Positions 27,484 to 37,555 of a stretch of 64,000 nt of DNA are shown here, piece after piece. Source of the DNA: Thiocapsa bogorovii (lineage in GTDB: Bacteria > Pseudomonadota > Gammaproteobacteria > Chromatiales > Chromatiaceae); contig NZ_CP089309.1 of the NCBI RefSeq assembly GCF_021228795.1, positions 3,903,501 through 3,967,500 of the forward strand. Direction: 5' to 3'. The notes beneath the pieces were generated by a model, which was not told the DNA's origin, searched no databases, and worked only from the letters and a program-made list of their open reading frames with translations. How positions within the stretch are numbered: the stretch's first letter is position 1; each line of letters starts with the position of its first letter. A program made the translations under genes and the position numbers.

Positions 27484-29108
27484 GCTTACGCCCGGAATCT
27501 GAACCGCGACGCGGCGAGCGCGGCGGCCGGTGTCGCGCTGCTGATCGGACACGCGGACGGAACGACCTTGCGGCGATTCACCCCCGCGGAGGCCCAAAGT
27601 GCGAAGGAGGCCGGCTACGGCATTCTGGCGGACACCTTTGGAACACACGCGCCTTCGGTGAACCCGCACGGCAACGATGATCTGCGCGAGTCCGCTCCGC
27701 GCTTCGGCGCCGCCCGAGGCGCCGTGGAGAACGGCGATGTGCGGGATCCTCGCGAGAACGTCGCAGGCCTGCGTGGCGACATCGAGGCGCACGGGCGTTC
27801 GGTCGAGACCCGGTATCGGCCAAGTGCCGCCGACAACTTCCATGCCGCCAACCGTGAGTCTGCAGCAGAGGGCCTTGCCGCCAGACAGGATCAAGTGCGT
27901 GAGCAGGTTCGCGAGCGCATCGGGGCGGAGATCGACCGGCGTGCGATCTTGCCGCGACCCGCGGCGCAGGCCATCCACAACGAAGTCGGGGGCACGTTCG
28001 TGAAGCTTGCGGACTCGGGGGCCTTGGCGCGCGCAGGGGCAAGTGCTGCCATTGGACAGACCGTCGCGGCCGTGAAGGCCTTCGGCTCCACCTTGGCGAG
28101 CGGAGGCGATGTCTCCGCGGCGGTCGCTGCCGGACGGGAGGCTGCAGGTGGCGAGGTCGGCTGGACGCAGGCACGGGGCGCCATGATCGACGCCCGTCTG
28201 CAGCAGGTTGCCGGCCACGGCCTGACGGATTCCCAGCAGATCCTGTTCCGGGAAGCCACGAATTCCGTGTTTGCCTTCGCGCCGAGCGCTGCGCAACAGG
28301 CGGCCCGTCAAGCGGTCATCGACGAGGCCGGGGGTGGCGCGAGGGGTCAACATGTGGCCGACCTCGTCGAACGCTCGGCGGTGTCCCGCGACGACAGCGA
28401 TCTGCGCTTGATCGGCACCTACAATACGCAAGGCATCGGCTCAAAAAAAAAGACTGATGGACTGAGTGGCGCTTCGCAGGCGAGCGACCGCGCGGTCATG
28501 GACCGCAGCGTGACGCCGGGACCTCGCGGCGAGGTGCTGGATCTGCTGGCCCGACCCGAATCACGCGGCAACTACAACGCCTGGTTCGGCAACGCCGACC
28601 AAAGCGCGATCGACCTGACCCGGATGACGGTGTCCGAGGTACGAACGCTTCAGAGTCGTCTCTTGGAGAGCGGAAACGGAGGGTCGGCGATCGGTCGCTA
28701 TCAGATCATTCCGGACACCTTCGATCGGTTGATCGATCGGATGGGGTTGACCGGGGAGGAATTGTTCAGCCGTGACCTCCAGGATCGGATGGCGGTGCGA
28801 CTCGCAAACGATGCCGGCATGAGCAGTTGGATGCGTGGCGGGATCAGCGATCACGACTTCGCCCGCAACTTGTCCCGCATCTGGGCCGGGCTACCCAAGG
28901 ATGCCTCGAACGAGAGCTTCTATCAAAAAGACGGTGTCAACAAAGCCCACATCGATTACGGTGTCGTGATCGCGACGCTCGGCGAGATTCGCGAGCGATC
29001 GGGGTCCCGAAGCGTCGGCACGTCGAGGTTGAAGGGCCTCTTCACTTCGACCCCACGACTGTGTTCCGAGGAAGGTTCAAGAGTGGAACGGAGGTCGGGG
29101 ATGAATAG
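27484..29108 (+). pseudogene. traG: TraG, 3' part with a lysozyme-like domain
   Basis: The continuation of traG after the insertion (AYARNLNRDAASAAAGVALL). The C-terminal third is a phage-muramidase-like domain (EVLDLLARPESRGNYNAWFG; GSAIGRYQIIPDTFDRLIDR; RDLQDRMAVRLANDAG) that would cut peptidoglycan at the mating site. Near 29030 the coherent sequence appears to change frame. In the third frame PLHFDPTTVFRGRFKSG leads to a TAG at 29106-29108 that overlaps the next start. In the current frame there is no stop until 29397, so a second frameshift is likely. Confidence 0.65.
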
Positions 29109-29397
29109 GAGCAAGCGCGTGTGGCGCGCATTGAAAACGGTGCGGTCGCGTGTCTGGTGGATCATCGGTGTGCCCTGCGGTTTCGTCGGCATGTTCCTGC
29201 TCGACAGGCACGTGGCCATCACGGGGTTGTTGATCGGGATGATGGTCCTCTGGCTGACATTCCCGCGGAACGGGAGCGAACAGCAGGCCGATGCGGAGAG
29301 CGATGACTTCTGGATCAACCCATCGACCGGAATGCCGATGGACTCTCCGAGTGGCGTCGATGCAACCGGTTATTCCTACGGCGAGGATGCGTTTTGA
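29101..29397 (+). CDS. Small two-span membrane protein downstream of traG
   Basis: A 98-residue protein with two adjacent membrane segments (VWWIIGVPCGFVGMFLLD; VAITGLLIGMMVLWLTF) and an acidic tail. ATG 29101 is preceded by GGAGGTCGGGG, a strong ribosome-binding site. It begins eight bases before the likely original traG stop, the same overlap style as other genes in this operon. SXT-like ICEs often have a small membrane gene after traG; no specific family is recognised. Confidence 0.6.
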   Translation: MNRSKRVWRALKTVRSRVWWIIGVPCGFVGMFLLDRHVAITGLLIGMMVLWLTFPRNGSEQQADAESDDFWINPSTGMPMDSPSGVDATGYSYGEDAF

Positions 29398-29542
29398 AAG
29401 TGAGTTTCAGGGTTCCGCGTCCCGCCGGTAGCTCCCGCAAAGAAGCAGGTTCGCCCAAGCAACGGGAGTGGTGTTTCTCCCCCCAAGCCGAGGCAACCGA
29501 CCATTACGCACGGCGGGTTGCCGAGCGGAGGAAAACGAAATC

Positions 29543-30082
29543 ATGACGTCGGACATGACGATCAGGAACGAGACGAACGACGATATCGCCGCGATCGCCG
29601 AGGTGACGGTCGCGGCGTTTCGGGACCTTGAGATCAGCAACCAGACCGAACACTTCATCATCGACGCGCTCCGCGCCGCCGAGGCCCTTGCATTCTCGCT
29701 CGTCGCGGAGGTCGATGGCCGTGTCGTCGGCCACATCGCCTTCTCGCCCGTGACCTTATCGGACGGCACACGGGATTGGTACGGACTTGGCCCGATTTCG
29801 GTCTTGCCCCGGGTTCAGCGCCGAGGCATCGGTCAAGCCCTGGTGCGTGAAGGCTTGTCGCGGCTTAAGCGCATGCAGGCGCGCGGCTGCTGCCTGGTCG
29901 GGCATCCGGAATACTACCGAAAGTTCGGGTTCGAGAACTGCCCGCAGCTCGTTCTCGAGGGCGTTCCGCCCGAGGTCTTCTTCGCCGTGTCCTTCGAAGG
30001 GACGCTGCCGCGGGGCACTGTCGCGTTCCACGAGGGATTCGGAGCGGTCGGACCGTCGCCGCCGCGTGCGAACGAGATCTGA
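29543..30082 (+). CDS. GNAT N-acetyltransferase (YhbS-like)
   Basis: A 179-residue GNAT enzyme with the acetyl-CoA loop PRVQRRGIGQALVREGL and the YhbS-type segment VGHPEYYRKFGF. ATG 29543 follows GGAGGAAAAC. Substrate unknown. It is not an obvious ICE backbone gene and may be host or cargo DNA beyond the transfer region. Confidence 0.88.
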   Translation: MTSDMTIRNETNDDIAAIAEVTVAAFRDLEISNQTEHFIIDALRAAEALAFSLVAEVDGRVVGHIAFSPVTLSDGTRDWYGLGPISVLPRVQRRGIGQALVREGLSRLKRMQARGCCLVGHPEYYRKFGFENCPQLVLEGVPPEVFFAVSFEGTLPRGTVAFHEGFGAVGPSPPRANEI

Positions 30083-30883
30083 CAGCGGGCGCGGCGCCGA
30101 TCGCAGCGGACTGAGCGGCCGGCCGTTCACCGGAACCGCCTCGTCCGGATCGGCCGATACGCGCGCTCGTGCCGGGGCGGACGCCGGCCGTCTGATCTGA
30201 TCCTGAATGCCCAAAGGCTGCTTCAGGCCGCCTTGCTTTCAGCCTGCACGGCGTCTCTCGCATGGTTTCGGTACCGGGTGGATCGGCTCTATCGCGGGTT
30301 TCCGCGGTAGATGACAGGTGCTCGCGTGGTGTGGCGGGGGTCGACATTCGGAGCGAATCGGGAGCTCGACCGTCGCTCGTGGCGGCCATATCCGGTCGGA
30401 GCGCAACCCTTACCGGGTAGCAAAGCGGGCCTGCGGCATGCGATCTCAGCTGCCGGTTCGGCGTCGATGGATTATCGTTGCCAGCGGAATGCGAGGGGTG
30501 TTCTCGACGGGAATGGGCCACGGAGACCGCGACCCTGTCGCGACCTGAGGGGACCAGTTCACGCTCGGCTGGCGACCCGGTGAGCGTGTATTTCAGTCGA
30601 TCAAGTCCACGTGATCGGGCGGCAAGAGACGACCCGGATCTGCTGCTCGGCGCTTCGTCCTAGGCGACCGTTCTGGACGCTTATGGAAAGCTTTCCATAG
30701 GCGTCCTTTGCAGTCACCGAAGCAACGGGTCTCGGGGCACGGGCGCAGTGTGACGCCATCGCCAGAGCCGCCCCCGCAAGGAGAGCAAGCTCCCGGGCCT
30801 GACCTGACGCCCGAGGTTCGTGCGGGTTTGTTCCCTTACTCGTTACAGCACCACATGCCGCCCCCATGCTCCGCAAGCCACGC
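30083..30883. other. Non-coding stretch
   Basis: About 800 bases with no supportable gene. It contains an AT-richer palindromic stretch GGAAAGCTTTCC near 30684-30697 and no match to other parts of the window. Confidence 0.5.
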
Positions 30884-31120
30884 CTAACGCCGCTCCCACT
30901 CCGCCAGGGCCCGCCCCACCCGTCGCCAACACCCCGGGGTGCGTTTGGGCTCGCTGAGATGTGCCAGCGCATGGACGATGACATGGTCCCTCACAGTGGC
31001 AGGCAAGGTGGCCGTGGCTCAGTGAAAGGCAACGTTCGCGGCCTAGCTGCAGGAGACCCAGCGGAAGCCGAGATCCCTTATCTCCACACCCTTGCGCTTG
31101 CGGCCACCTTGCTTCTCCGC
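30884..31120 (-). pseudogene. YgjP/DUF45-like metallopeptidase remnant
   Basis: The minus-strand frame reads AEKQGGRKRKGVEIRDLGFRWVSCS, a stop, AANVAFH, a stop, then TVRDHVIVHALAHLSEP ... GRALAEWERR. This matches the C-terminal half of YgjP-type metal hydrolases (often found beside restriction systems). Two in-frame stops are present, and the HExxH zinc motif reads HALAH, losing the catalytic Glu. No start is preserved. It lies 37 bases downstream of the brxHI remnant. Confidence 0.65.
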
Positions 31121-31157
31121 TGCGGGACACCCGGCGGTGGTCTCATCGGCGCAATGC

Positions 31158-33259
31158 TCACGAAGCGATATGCACATCGACTATCGGTGCGTCCCCCGCC
31201 CACTCGATCTCGGGCTTAGCCAGTTGCCTTCGCTCGAGCACCCGACGCCGCAGGCGAGGCGGCACGCAGTCCATGAACTTCTGGGCCTCCAAGGCCTCTT
31301 CGGCATAGCGCAGCTGGAAATCGGATGGAGCGCGCCTGGCGAGTTCGGCTGCCCGATCGTGTAGACCTTGAGCATTTGCGCGCCGGGTGAGGCAGACCGC
31401 GTAGTCGTCACAGTCCTCGGCAGACCGATCCGCGCCGAGGTTCGCGGCAAGTACGGCGTTCAAGCGACGGCCGGCGAAGGTCCACCAAAGATGCTTTTCT
31501 GCGTCGTGGACCGCGGTCGTGCTGCCCTTGCGAACCCAATCGAGCGACGCCCTGAGCTCATCCAGCTTCGCCTGACCGCGTGTGGACAGCCAGCTCGGAG
31601 CCGACTCGTCCGTTAGCACGGTCTGCATGGCCTGGCAGAGGTCAAAGTGCATGCCCTGTCCGCCACCCAGCCAGCGCGAGCGACCCTTGGCGTCACTGGG
31701 CTCGACGTAGGCCCGCTGGCGGACCCAGTCGACGTGCTTGACCAACCAACCGCGTCCGGCGAGTGAGATCAAGAGCGGCCCCTGGCCGGGTGCCTGGAAC
31801 GTCAGGGGTGGACCTGGCCTATCTCGGTTCGGCCGTGCAGAACGGCGTACAGCGGCGGGCTGTTGAAGACGGAGAAGAGTTCCAGATAGTTCCGCAGTCC
31901 GTACTTGGCCTCTCCGCCGCTACCGACGGAAAGCAGGCCATCGGCCTCGAACAGCAGCTCCTCGTCGATCATGTACGCGATCAGCGCCTGGGCCTCAGCG
32001 ACGCCGATTCCCGTGGCGTGACGGAACCCGGCGAGCCAGTCGGCCCAGGCGTAGCGCTCCGCTCCGCCCTCCTGCAGCGTGAGCGCCAGCACCTGCTGGG
32101 CCATGACCTGGTAGGGCAACGGCGGCGGCGTCACCGGCTCGACGTAGCCGCTGGCCCAAAGCCGAAGCAGTGCTAGCGCTCGCAGGAAGGCCTCGTCGCG
32201 GATCGCGAGGAACAAGCAATTGCGCCGTGTGCCTTGTCGCCGACCGGTGCGTCCGAGCCGCTGCAGGAAACTCGCCACGCTGTGCGGCGCATCGATCTGG
32301 ATGATCCGGTCGAGGTCGCCGACGTCGATGTCCAGCTCCAGGGTGCTTGTCGCGACGATCACGCAGTTCTCGCCGCTCGCAAAAGCCTGCTCGGCCAGGC
32401 GTCGTGCATCGACGCTCAGCGAGCTGTGCGACACAAAGGTGTGAACTCCGAGCGCCCGAAGCCCTGATGCGAGATTCTCGACCTGGGTGCGGCTATCGCA
32501 GAACACCAGTCGCTTCTCGCCCCGGTGCAGCCGGGAGATGACGACGGCGGCGTTCTCGATCGTGCCTACGAAATCGACCAGCACGTCGGCGTTCGCGGCC
32601 GGGCCGGCGTCTGGAGCGACCACCTGCCGCTCCCCTGGGCTGCCGGCGACCAGCCAGTCGAGCAGCTCCTTAGCGTTGCCGACCGTTGCCGACAGCCCCA
32701 GCCTTTGAGGCGCCCGCTCAGTCAGGTGCCCAAGCCGATCGAGTAGCGCGATCAGATGCCAGCCGCGGTCGTCGCCGGCGAACGCGTGGATTTCGTCCAC
32801 AATGGCGACTCGCAGCGTTCGAAAGAGCTCCCGGTGCGCCACACGCCGCGAGACAAGCACCACCTCGAGCGACTCCGGCGTCGCCAGCAGGAGGTCCGGC
32901 GGCTCGCGCACGATTCGCGCCCGCTCGGCCTGCGGGATGTCGCCGTGCCAGACACCAACGCGTCGCCCGAACAGCCCCGCGTAGGCAGCGAGTCGCTCCG
33001 CCAGATTGTTGATCAGCGCCTTGATCGGGCAGACGTAGATGACACTGAGTCCACGCCAGTCCTCGCTCAGCATCCGCGACAAGACCGGCAGGACTGCCGC
33101 CTCGGTCTTGCCGCCCGCCGTGGGTGCCAGCAACAGCGCATGATGCCCAGCAAGAACAGGCCCGATCGCCGCCTCTTGCAGCGGCCGCAGCGACTTCCAG
33201 CCGAGACTGTTGACGATGTGGTGCTGGACCGCCGGGTGCAACCGGTCGAAGGCCGTCAC
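31158..33259 (-). pseudogene. brxHI: BrxHI-like Lhr-family helicase, frameshifted
   Basis: DNA helicase of the kind that ends type 2 BREX (Pgl) phage-defence operons. The intact 485-codon N-terminal part (31802-33259) has Walker A LAPTAGGKTEAA, the DEIH box AIVDEIHAF, SAT in LGLSATVGN, and motif VI QRLGRTGRR. After GQVHP a stop appears. Adding one C in the C-run near 31803-31806 restores HPLTFQAPGQGPLLISLAGR and continues through 31158 (HVDWVRQRAYVEPSD ...). GTG 33259 overlaps the brxD stop. The frameshift is either a real inactivation or a sequencing error. Confidence 0.78.
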
Positions 33260-34112
33260 AGGTCGAGCTCGATGTCGTCGACACTGCGCGCCGCGCGGGC
33301 ATTGCGCTCGATCGCGGTCAACTCCGAATCCTGCAGCGTCAAGGCGTAGTGCTGCCGGGGGTCGAAATCCGCGAACTGGTCGATGCGGTCCAGCACATCG
33401 CCCACCAGCTTCTTGAGGAAGAGCCGCGGCGCGATGCCGACCTTACCGCCAAGGTTGCCCGTGACCGCCTCGGCCAGGGTATCGATGTAGCTGTCATCGG
33501 CCAGGGTCATCAGCCGATCTTGGCTGGGTTGGCCCCCTGCGTAGATGTCACGGACACGGCGGCCAACCAGCCCAAGGCGAGCGAGGTCGAAGCCCGGCAG
33601 GCGCACCTGCACCGCGCGCGGGTTGTCGAAGCGTGCGTCGGTGGCGAAGTCGGTGTGCAGACGCTGGGCCAGTGGCGGCAGGCGCTGCACACCCTGCGGG
33701 CCGTCGAAGAAGGCCGGCGTACCGGTCACCAGGATGTACAGTCCGGAGAATCGCCCGGCGTCGACCTCGTCGATGAGTTGTCGCAGGGCGTTGAGGCTCT
33801 TCTCGCGCACGTCGCCGCGCACGCGCTGCAGGGTCTCGACCTCGTCGAGCACCAGGAGAAGCCCGGCGAAGCCCGCATCGCGGAGGATCACGAGCAGTCC
33901 TTGCAGGAAGCTCAGCGCCGCAAAGTGGTCGATGTCGCCCTTCACGCCCGCGTAGCGCTTCGCAGCGATGCCCACATTGGGCTCGCCGGCCAGCCAAGCG
34001 AGGATGCCGTCGGCGATGGCGGTCTCTCCCGCGCCGAGCGCCCGCCTGTAGGCTCGCAACGCGGTCGAAAACGCCGGGGCATAGCGATTGATGGCAGCGA
34101 GCCGCTGCTCCT
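33256..34112 (-). pseudogene. brxD: BrxD-like BREX ATP-binding protein, N-terminally truncated
   Basis: About 285 codons survive, starting with EQRLAAINRYAPAFSTALRA and including the Walker B-like LLLVLDEVETL, the sensor LYILVTGTPAFFD and the C-terminal KVGIAPRLFLKKLVGDVLDR. Family members are ~430 residues, so the N-terminal P-loop portion is missing, cut off by the transposase fragment that begins near 34113. It is coupled to brxHI by a four-base overlap. The rest of the BREX operon (pglX, pglZ, pglW) is absent from the window. Confidence 0.75.
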
Positions 34113-34381
34113 GAATTGCAACGGCAAACCCTCAGCCGTGATGAACTCTTATTGAAGCTCGGTGCGGCCAAGAAAGACACCGGGCGCGCCTATGGGTTGA
34201 TGCGTATTCAGGTGCCTGCGCCAGATGAATCCGTCACTGCCGAAACCTTCACCTTTTCGCTCAATCGCAAAAAGCTACGTCAGGTCCGCCGCCGTGAGGG
34301 CCGCTACTTATTACGTTCCAATCTCGCCAGCAACGACCCCGTTCAACTCTGGACCTGGTATATCCAACTGACCGAAGTCGA
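34113..34381 (+). pseudogene. IS4/IS1634-type transposase fragment, 5' piece
   Basis: In-frame remnant LQRQTLSRDELLLKLGAAKK ... RRREGRYLLRSNLASNDP ... LWTWYIQLTEVE, the middle of an IS1634/IS4-type DDE transposase. The N-terminal part is missing where the fragment abuts brxD. The frame is cut at 34381 by a serine-recombinase element and resumes at 36811. Confidence 0.8.
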
Positions 34382-34413
34382 GATTTACCAGACATGGTGC
34401 CTCCATAAATCAC

Positions 34414-36570
34414 TCAGGCAGGGTCGACGGAGGGATCGTCGCTCCCGACGCGGAGATGCCGCGCCCAGCGGCGGGGGACGCTGCGCAGGGCACGCAGGCG
34501 CTCGACCTCGGCGGCGTCGGCGCGAATCAACCATTGGCGGTGGCCGCCCCGCTCGACCCGGCGGGCCTGCAGCACGCCTTTGCGCAGCCAGCTGAACAGG
34601 GTGACCGACGGCATCTCCAGTTCCAGCGCCAACTCGCTGATGCTCCATTCGTCGGCCTGCCGATCGACCCAAGGCGCTTGTCGGCGCGTCGGTGAACCCG
34701 CCGAGAAGCCTTGGCGGGCGAGCAGATTGGCGACCATCGCGGCGTTGAAGGTCTGGCGCCGTTTGGCCGGATGCCACCGCTCGGCATTGAGTTGCCGGGC
34801 GATCTGCGCACAGGTCTGCCCCTCTTGGTGCAAGCATAGAACACGCGCCGCCAGTTCGGGATAGGTGCTGAGCTGCTCCAGACGCGCCACCGGGCGGGTC
34901 AGGCGTTCCCGGGTGTGGTGACCCCCGATCCAGTGCACCTCCACGGTGACCTGCTCGCTGTCGTCGACGACCGTGACGATGACCCGCTCCACGAGCAGTC
35001 GCACGATGGCTTGGCGCTCCTCGTTGCCGGTGGTCTCGGCGTTCCACAGGGCCGGAAGGTCGCTGGCGAGTCGGCGGATTCGCGCGCGCTCCTCGGCCGA
35101 CAAGGCGGTCGGCTCGCTCGCCAGGCAACGCGCATACTCGGCCTTGAGTTGATCCTCCGCGGCCAGGGCTGCCTCCCAATCCTGTTCCAGGGTGCGCGCC
35201 ACCAGCCGATTCTCCGGCTCGACCGCTCGATACTGCCGCGCGGCACGCTCGGCGTCATAACGGGCGCGCTCCAGACGCTGTTGCCAGTGGGCGTGCCGAC
35301 GCGCGCGCTCGGCTTGGAGGTCGTCGGCGACCTGCAGGCTGATCTCCAACGCCGCCGGCTGCAGCGCCTCCAGGACCAACCGCCCGATCAGGGCATCCAG
35401 GGGTGCGCCGCTGAGCGATTGACACAGCGGCGCCCCGTAGTCGACCGCCTCGCGGCTGCAGGTGTAGCGCAATCCGGATCCGCTGTTGGTGTACTGCGTG
35501 GCCATGGCCAGACCGCAGCGACCGCAGATCAGACGACCCGACAACAACGAGGGACCCGCACGGACCACGCCGCCGGCTTGGGCGGTATTGGCCGCGAGCT
35601 GGCGCAGATTCCGCTCGTATTGGTCCCAATCGATATAGGCCGGCAGGTGATCCTTGATCAGCACCTCCCATTGCTGCGGCGGCGCGACCGTGCGCCCGGT
35701 CGAGGGGCGTCCGGGCTGACGGCGGCGCGGATCAGTGGGGCGACGCCCGTAGACGTAGGCACCGGCGTAGATGGGGTTGCGCAGCAGATTGCTCAGCGTC
35801 ACGCGGTTGGGGCGACGCCAGTCGAGCTCGCCGGTGCGCGGACCGCTGCGCACGCGATCGGGCAATTGGATGTGATGGTCCACCAGATAACGCAGAACCC
35901 CATTGATCGTGCCGCACCGTTGGAACTGCCGAAACACCGTCTCGATCACGCCCCGAACCTGCGCGTCCGGATCCTTGAGCACCTCTCCGGAAGGCGCGCG
36001 GACGTAGCCGCGCGGCAGCAGCGAGTGCAGCTCTCCGCGGCGCGCCTTCGCGCGCTTGCCCTCGAGCATGCGCTGCTTGAGGATATGCAGCTCCGCTTCC
36101 GACATCGTCCCCTTCAGCCCCAACAGCAATCGGTCGTTGTAGGTCTGCGGATCATAGACCCCGTCGGCATCCCCGATCAGGGTCGCGAACAGTCCGCACA
36201 CCTCCAGCAATTGATACCAGTCCCGCGAGCTGCGCGCCAAGCGCGAGATCTCGATGCCGAGGACGATGCCGACATGATCCAGACCGACTTCGGACATCAG
36301 GCGCTGAAAGCCGGGCCGACCCTCGGCGCTCGCCCCGGAACGGCCCAGATCCTCATCGATCACGAGGATCTGCGACGGGGACCAGCCCAGTTCAACCGCT
36401 CGATCCACCAAGGCGTACTGCAGTCGAGTCGACTCCTGGTGGCGCTCCACTTGCTGCAGCGTCGATTGGCGCACATAGACCACGGCCTGGCGCTGCAGAT
36501 GCGAGGACTGGATCTTGCCGTACGTCGGGTTGATCGGCGCACGGTACACGGGCGAGAGGACGGTGCTCAT
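34414..36570 (-). CDS. Large serine recombinase
   Basis: A 718-residue large serine recombinase that probably catalyses excision and insertion of this element. The N-terminal resolvase domain has the nucleophile region VVYVRQSTLQQ (Ser36) and the motif EISRLARSSRDW. The recombinase domain (GVLRYLVDHHIQLPDR ... LLRNPIYAGAYVYG) is followed by a zinc-ribbon (ICGRCGLAMATQY ... YTCSREAVDYGAPLCQSL) and a coiled coil. It ends with an unusual extra MerR-like helix-turn-helix region (ISELALELEMPSVTLFSWLR). It appears intact. Confidence 0.92.
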   Translation of the reverse strand: MSTVLSPVYRAPINPTYGKIQSSHLQRQAVVYVRQSTLQQVERHQESTRLQYALVDRAVELGWSPSQILVIDEDLGRSGASAEGRPGFQRLMSEVGLDHVGIVLGIEISRLARSSRDWYQLLEVCGLFATLIGDADGVYDPQTYNDRLLLGLKGTMSEAELHILKQRMLEGKRAKARRGELHSLLPRGYVRAPSGEVLKDPDAQVRGVIETVFRQFQRCGTINGVLRYLVDHHIQLPDRVRSGPRTGELDWRRPNRVTLSNLLRNPIYAGAYVYGRRPTDPRRRQPGRPSTGRTVAPPQQWEVLIKDHLPAYIDWDQYERNLRQLAANTAQAGGVVRAGPSLLSGRLICGRCGLAMATQYTNSGSGLRYTCSREAVDYGAPLCQSLSGAPLDALIGRLVLEALQPAALEISLQVADDLQAERARRHAHWQQRLERARYDAERAARQYRAVEPENRLVARTLEQDWEAALAAEDQLKAEYARCLASEPTALSAEERARIRRLASDLPALWNAETTGNEERQAIVRLLVERVIVTVVDDSEQVTVEVHWIGGHHTRERLTRPVARLEQLSTYPELAARVLCLHQEGQTCAQIARQLNAERWHPAKRRQTFNAAMVANLLARQGFSAGSPTRRQAPWVDRQADEWSISELALELEMPSVTLFSWLRKGVLQARRVERGGHRQWLIRADAAEVERLRALRSVPRRWARHLRVGSDDPSVDPA

Positions 36571-36697
36571 CGGCGTTCTCCTCTGCCGTCCCGGTCGCGC
36601 TCAGCCGATGTTCGACCAAGCGACTCAGCAGGACAATCAGGCGCTCTCGCTGCCGCGGCGGCAGTGTGCTCCAATCGATCGGAGCCTTGCGCGTCAT
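36392..36697 (-). CDS. Possible small protein of the recombinase element
   Basis: The frame beginning MTRKAPIDWSTLPPRQRERL (ATG 36697) encodes a plausible short helical protein for its first ~50 residues (IVLLSRLVEHRLSATG). It then runs over the recombinase start in another frame, where its composition becomes shadow-like. Small genes in this position occur beside related recombinases, but the true end is uncertain; the meaningful part may stop near 36560. Confidence 0.3.
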   Translation of the reverse strand: MTRKAPIDWSTLPPRQRERLIVLLSRLVEHRLSATGTAEENADEHRPLARVPCADQPDVRQDPVLASAAPGRGLCAPIDAAASGAPPGVDSTAVRLGGSSG

Positions 36698-36810
36698 GCC
36701 GGTGATCCAGCCATTTCGCAAGTTCCAACAACGCCCTACAATCCAGTATTGGTGACGTTTCGGGGGTTGTCAAAAACACATCTATGGCGGTTTTCGTGAT
36801 GGGGTATCGA

Positions 36811-37168
36811 ACAGGCGTTCAAAGAACTCAAAGGTGACCTGAGTATTCGCCCGATTTACCACCAAGTGGATCGACGCATCGAAGCGCATATTTTTGTCGC
36901 CTTCCTCGCCTATTGTCTCCAGGTCACCCTGAAGGCCCGTCTGCGTCCCCTGGCTCCGGGTCTGACCCCAAGGTCCGCCTTGGAGAAATTCGCCGCCATC
37001 CAGATGATCGATGTGCATCTGCCGACGACCGATGGACGTACATTGATTTTGAGCCGCTACACTGAGCCGGAGCCCGACCAGCAACTGCTGCTCGACCGGC
37101 TGCATCTGCAACTGCCCGCACAGCCGCCACCGAGGATCACCGCCGCGCTTCATGCCCTTATACACTAA
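36811..37168 (+). pseudogene. IS4/IS1634-type transposase fragment, 3' piece
   Basis: Resumes the split transposase: QAFKELKGDLSIRPIYHQVD, RRIEAHIFVAFLAYCLQVTL, then the C-terminal tail ending at TAA 37168. The glutamate of the DDE motif is in FKELKGD-like context. Rejoining the 5' and 3' pieces gives an uninterrupted C-terminal half of the transposase. Confidence 0.82.
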
Positions 37169-37555
37169 TCGCTTGTAGTGCCGACCTTTGCCCCTGCGGC
37201 TTCAGCCAAACAATGGGTTACGTGAAAAATGGACGCGAATAGTCGAAGACGGGCTAGCTACGTATGGTCTATAGTTATCTCGTGATCGTTGCGTGTCGTG
37301 AAGGTGAGAGGAACGCGAGGCGCGCAATCGGGTTAGGGGCGGGTCTTGCAGTCGATGCCTTACAGCTAAGCGGCATCTTACGCAGCAGGTGGACGAGAAT
37401 GGGCTAGCGCGTTCTTGGCGAGCTTTTTCGGTTGAATTTCGGGTTTGCTGACTCAGAACCTCGGCGAACCAAGTACCGTAAACCTAATCGTTGCTGCCTA
37501 TAACATAGTGTGGTCGAGGGGGTAACCTGAAGAATTCAAGAACCCTAAATAGATC
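37169..37555. other. Non-coding stretch, AT-richer
   Basis: About 390 bases of lower GC content than the surroundings, between the transposase end and the second repeat copy. It probably includes the IS right end; no gene is visible. Confidence 0.45.

Larger units (their letters stand above)
34382..36810 (-). mobile_element. Serine-recombinase element inserted in the transposase gene
   Basis: A ~2.43-kb element splitting the transposase exactly between LTEVE and QAFKELKGDL. Both junctions contain TCGA-like sequence (GTCGA at 34377-34381; ATCGA at 36806-36810), consistent with a 2-bp GA crossover of a serine recombinase and no larger target duplication. It carries a large serine recombinase and possibly one small gene upstream of it. 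Boundaries are inferred from the host gene's frame. Confidence 0.78.

Noticed and set aside
30601-30984. A 127-codon minus-strand open frame
   Set aside because: Composition is shadow-like and it overlaps, in a different frame, the YgjP remnant that has clear conserved motifs.
34915-36705. A 596-codon plus-strand frame opposite the serine recombinase
   Set aside because: Shadow of the recombinase; the minus-strand product has complete resolvase and zinc-ribbon motifs.
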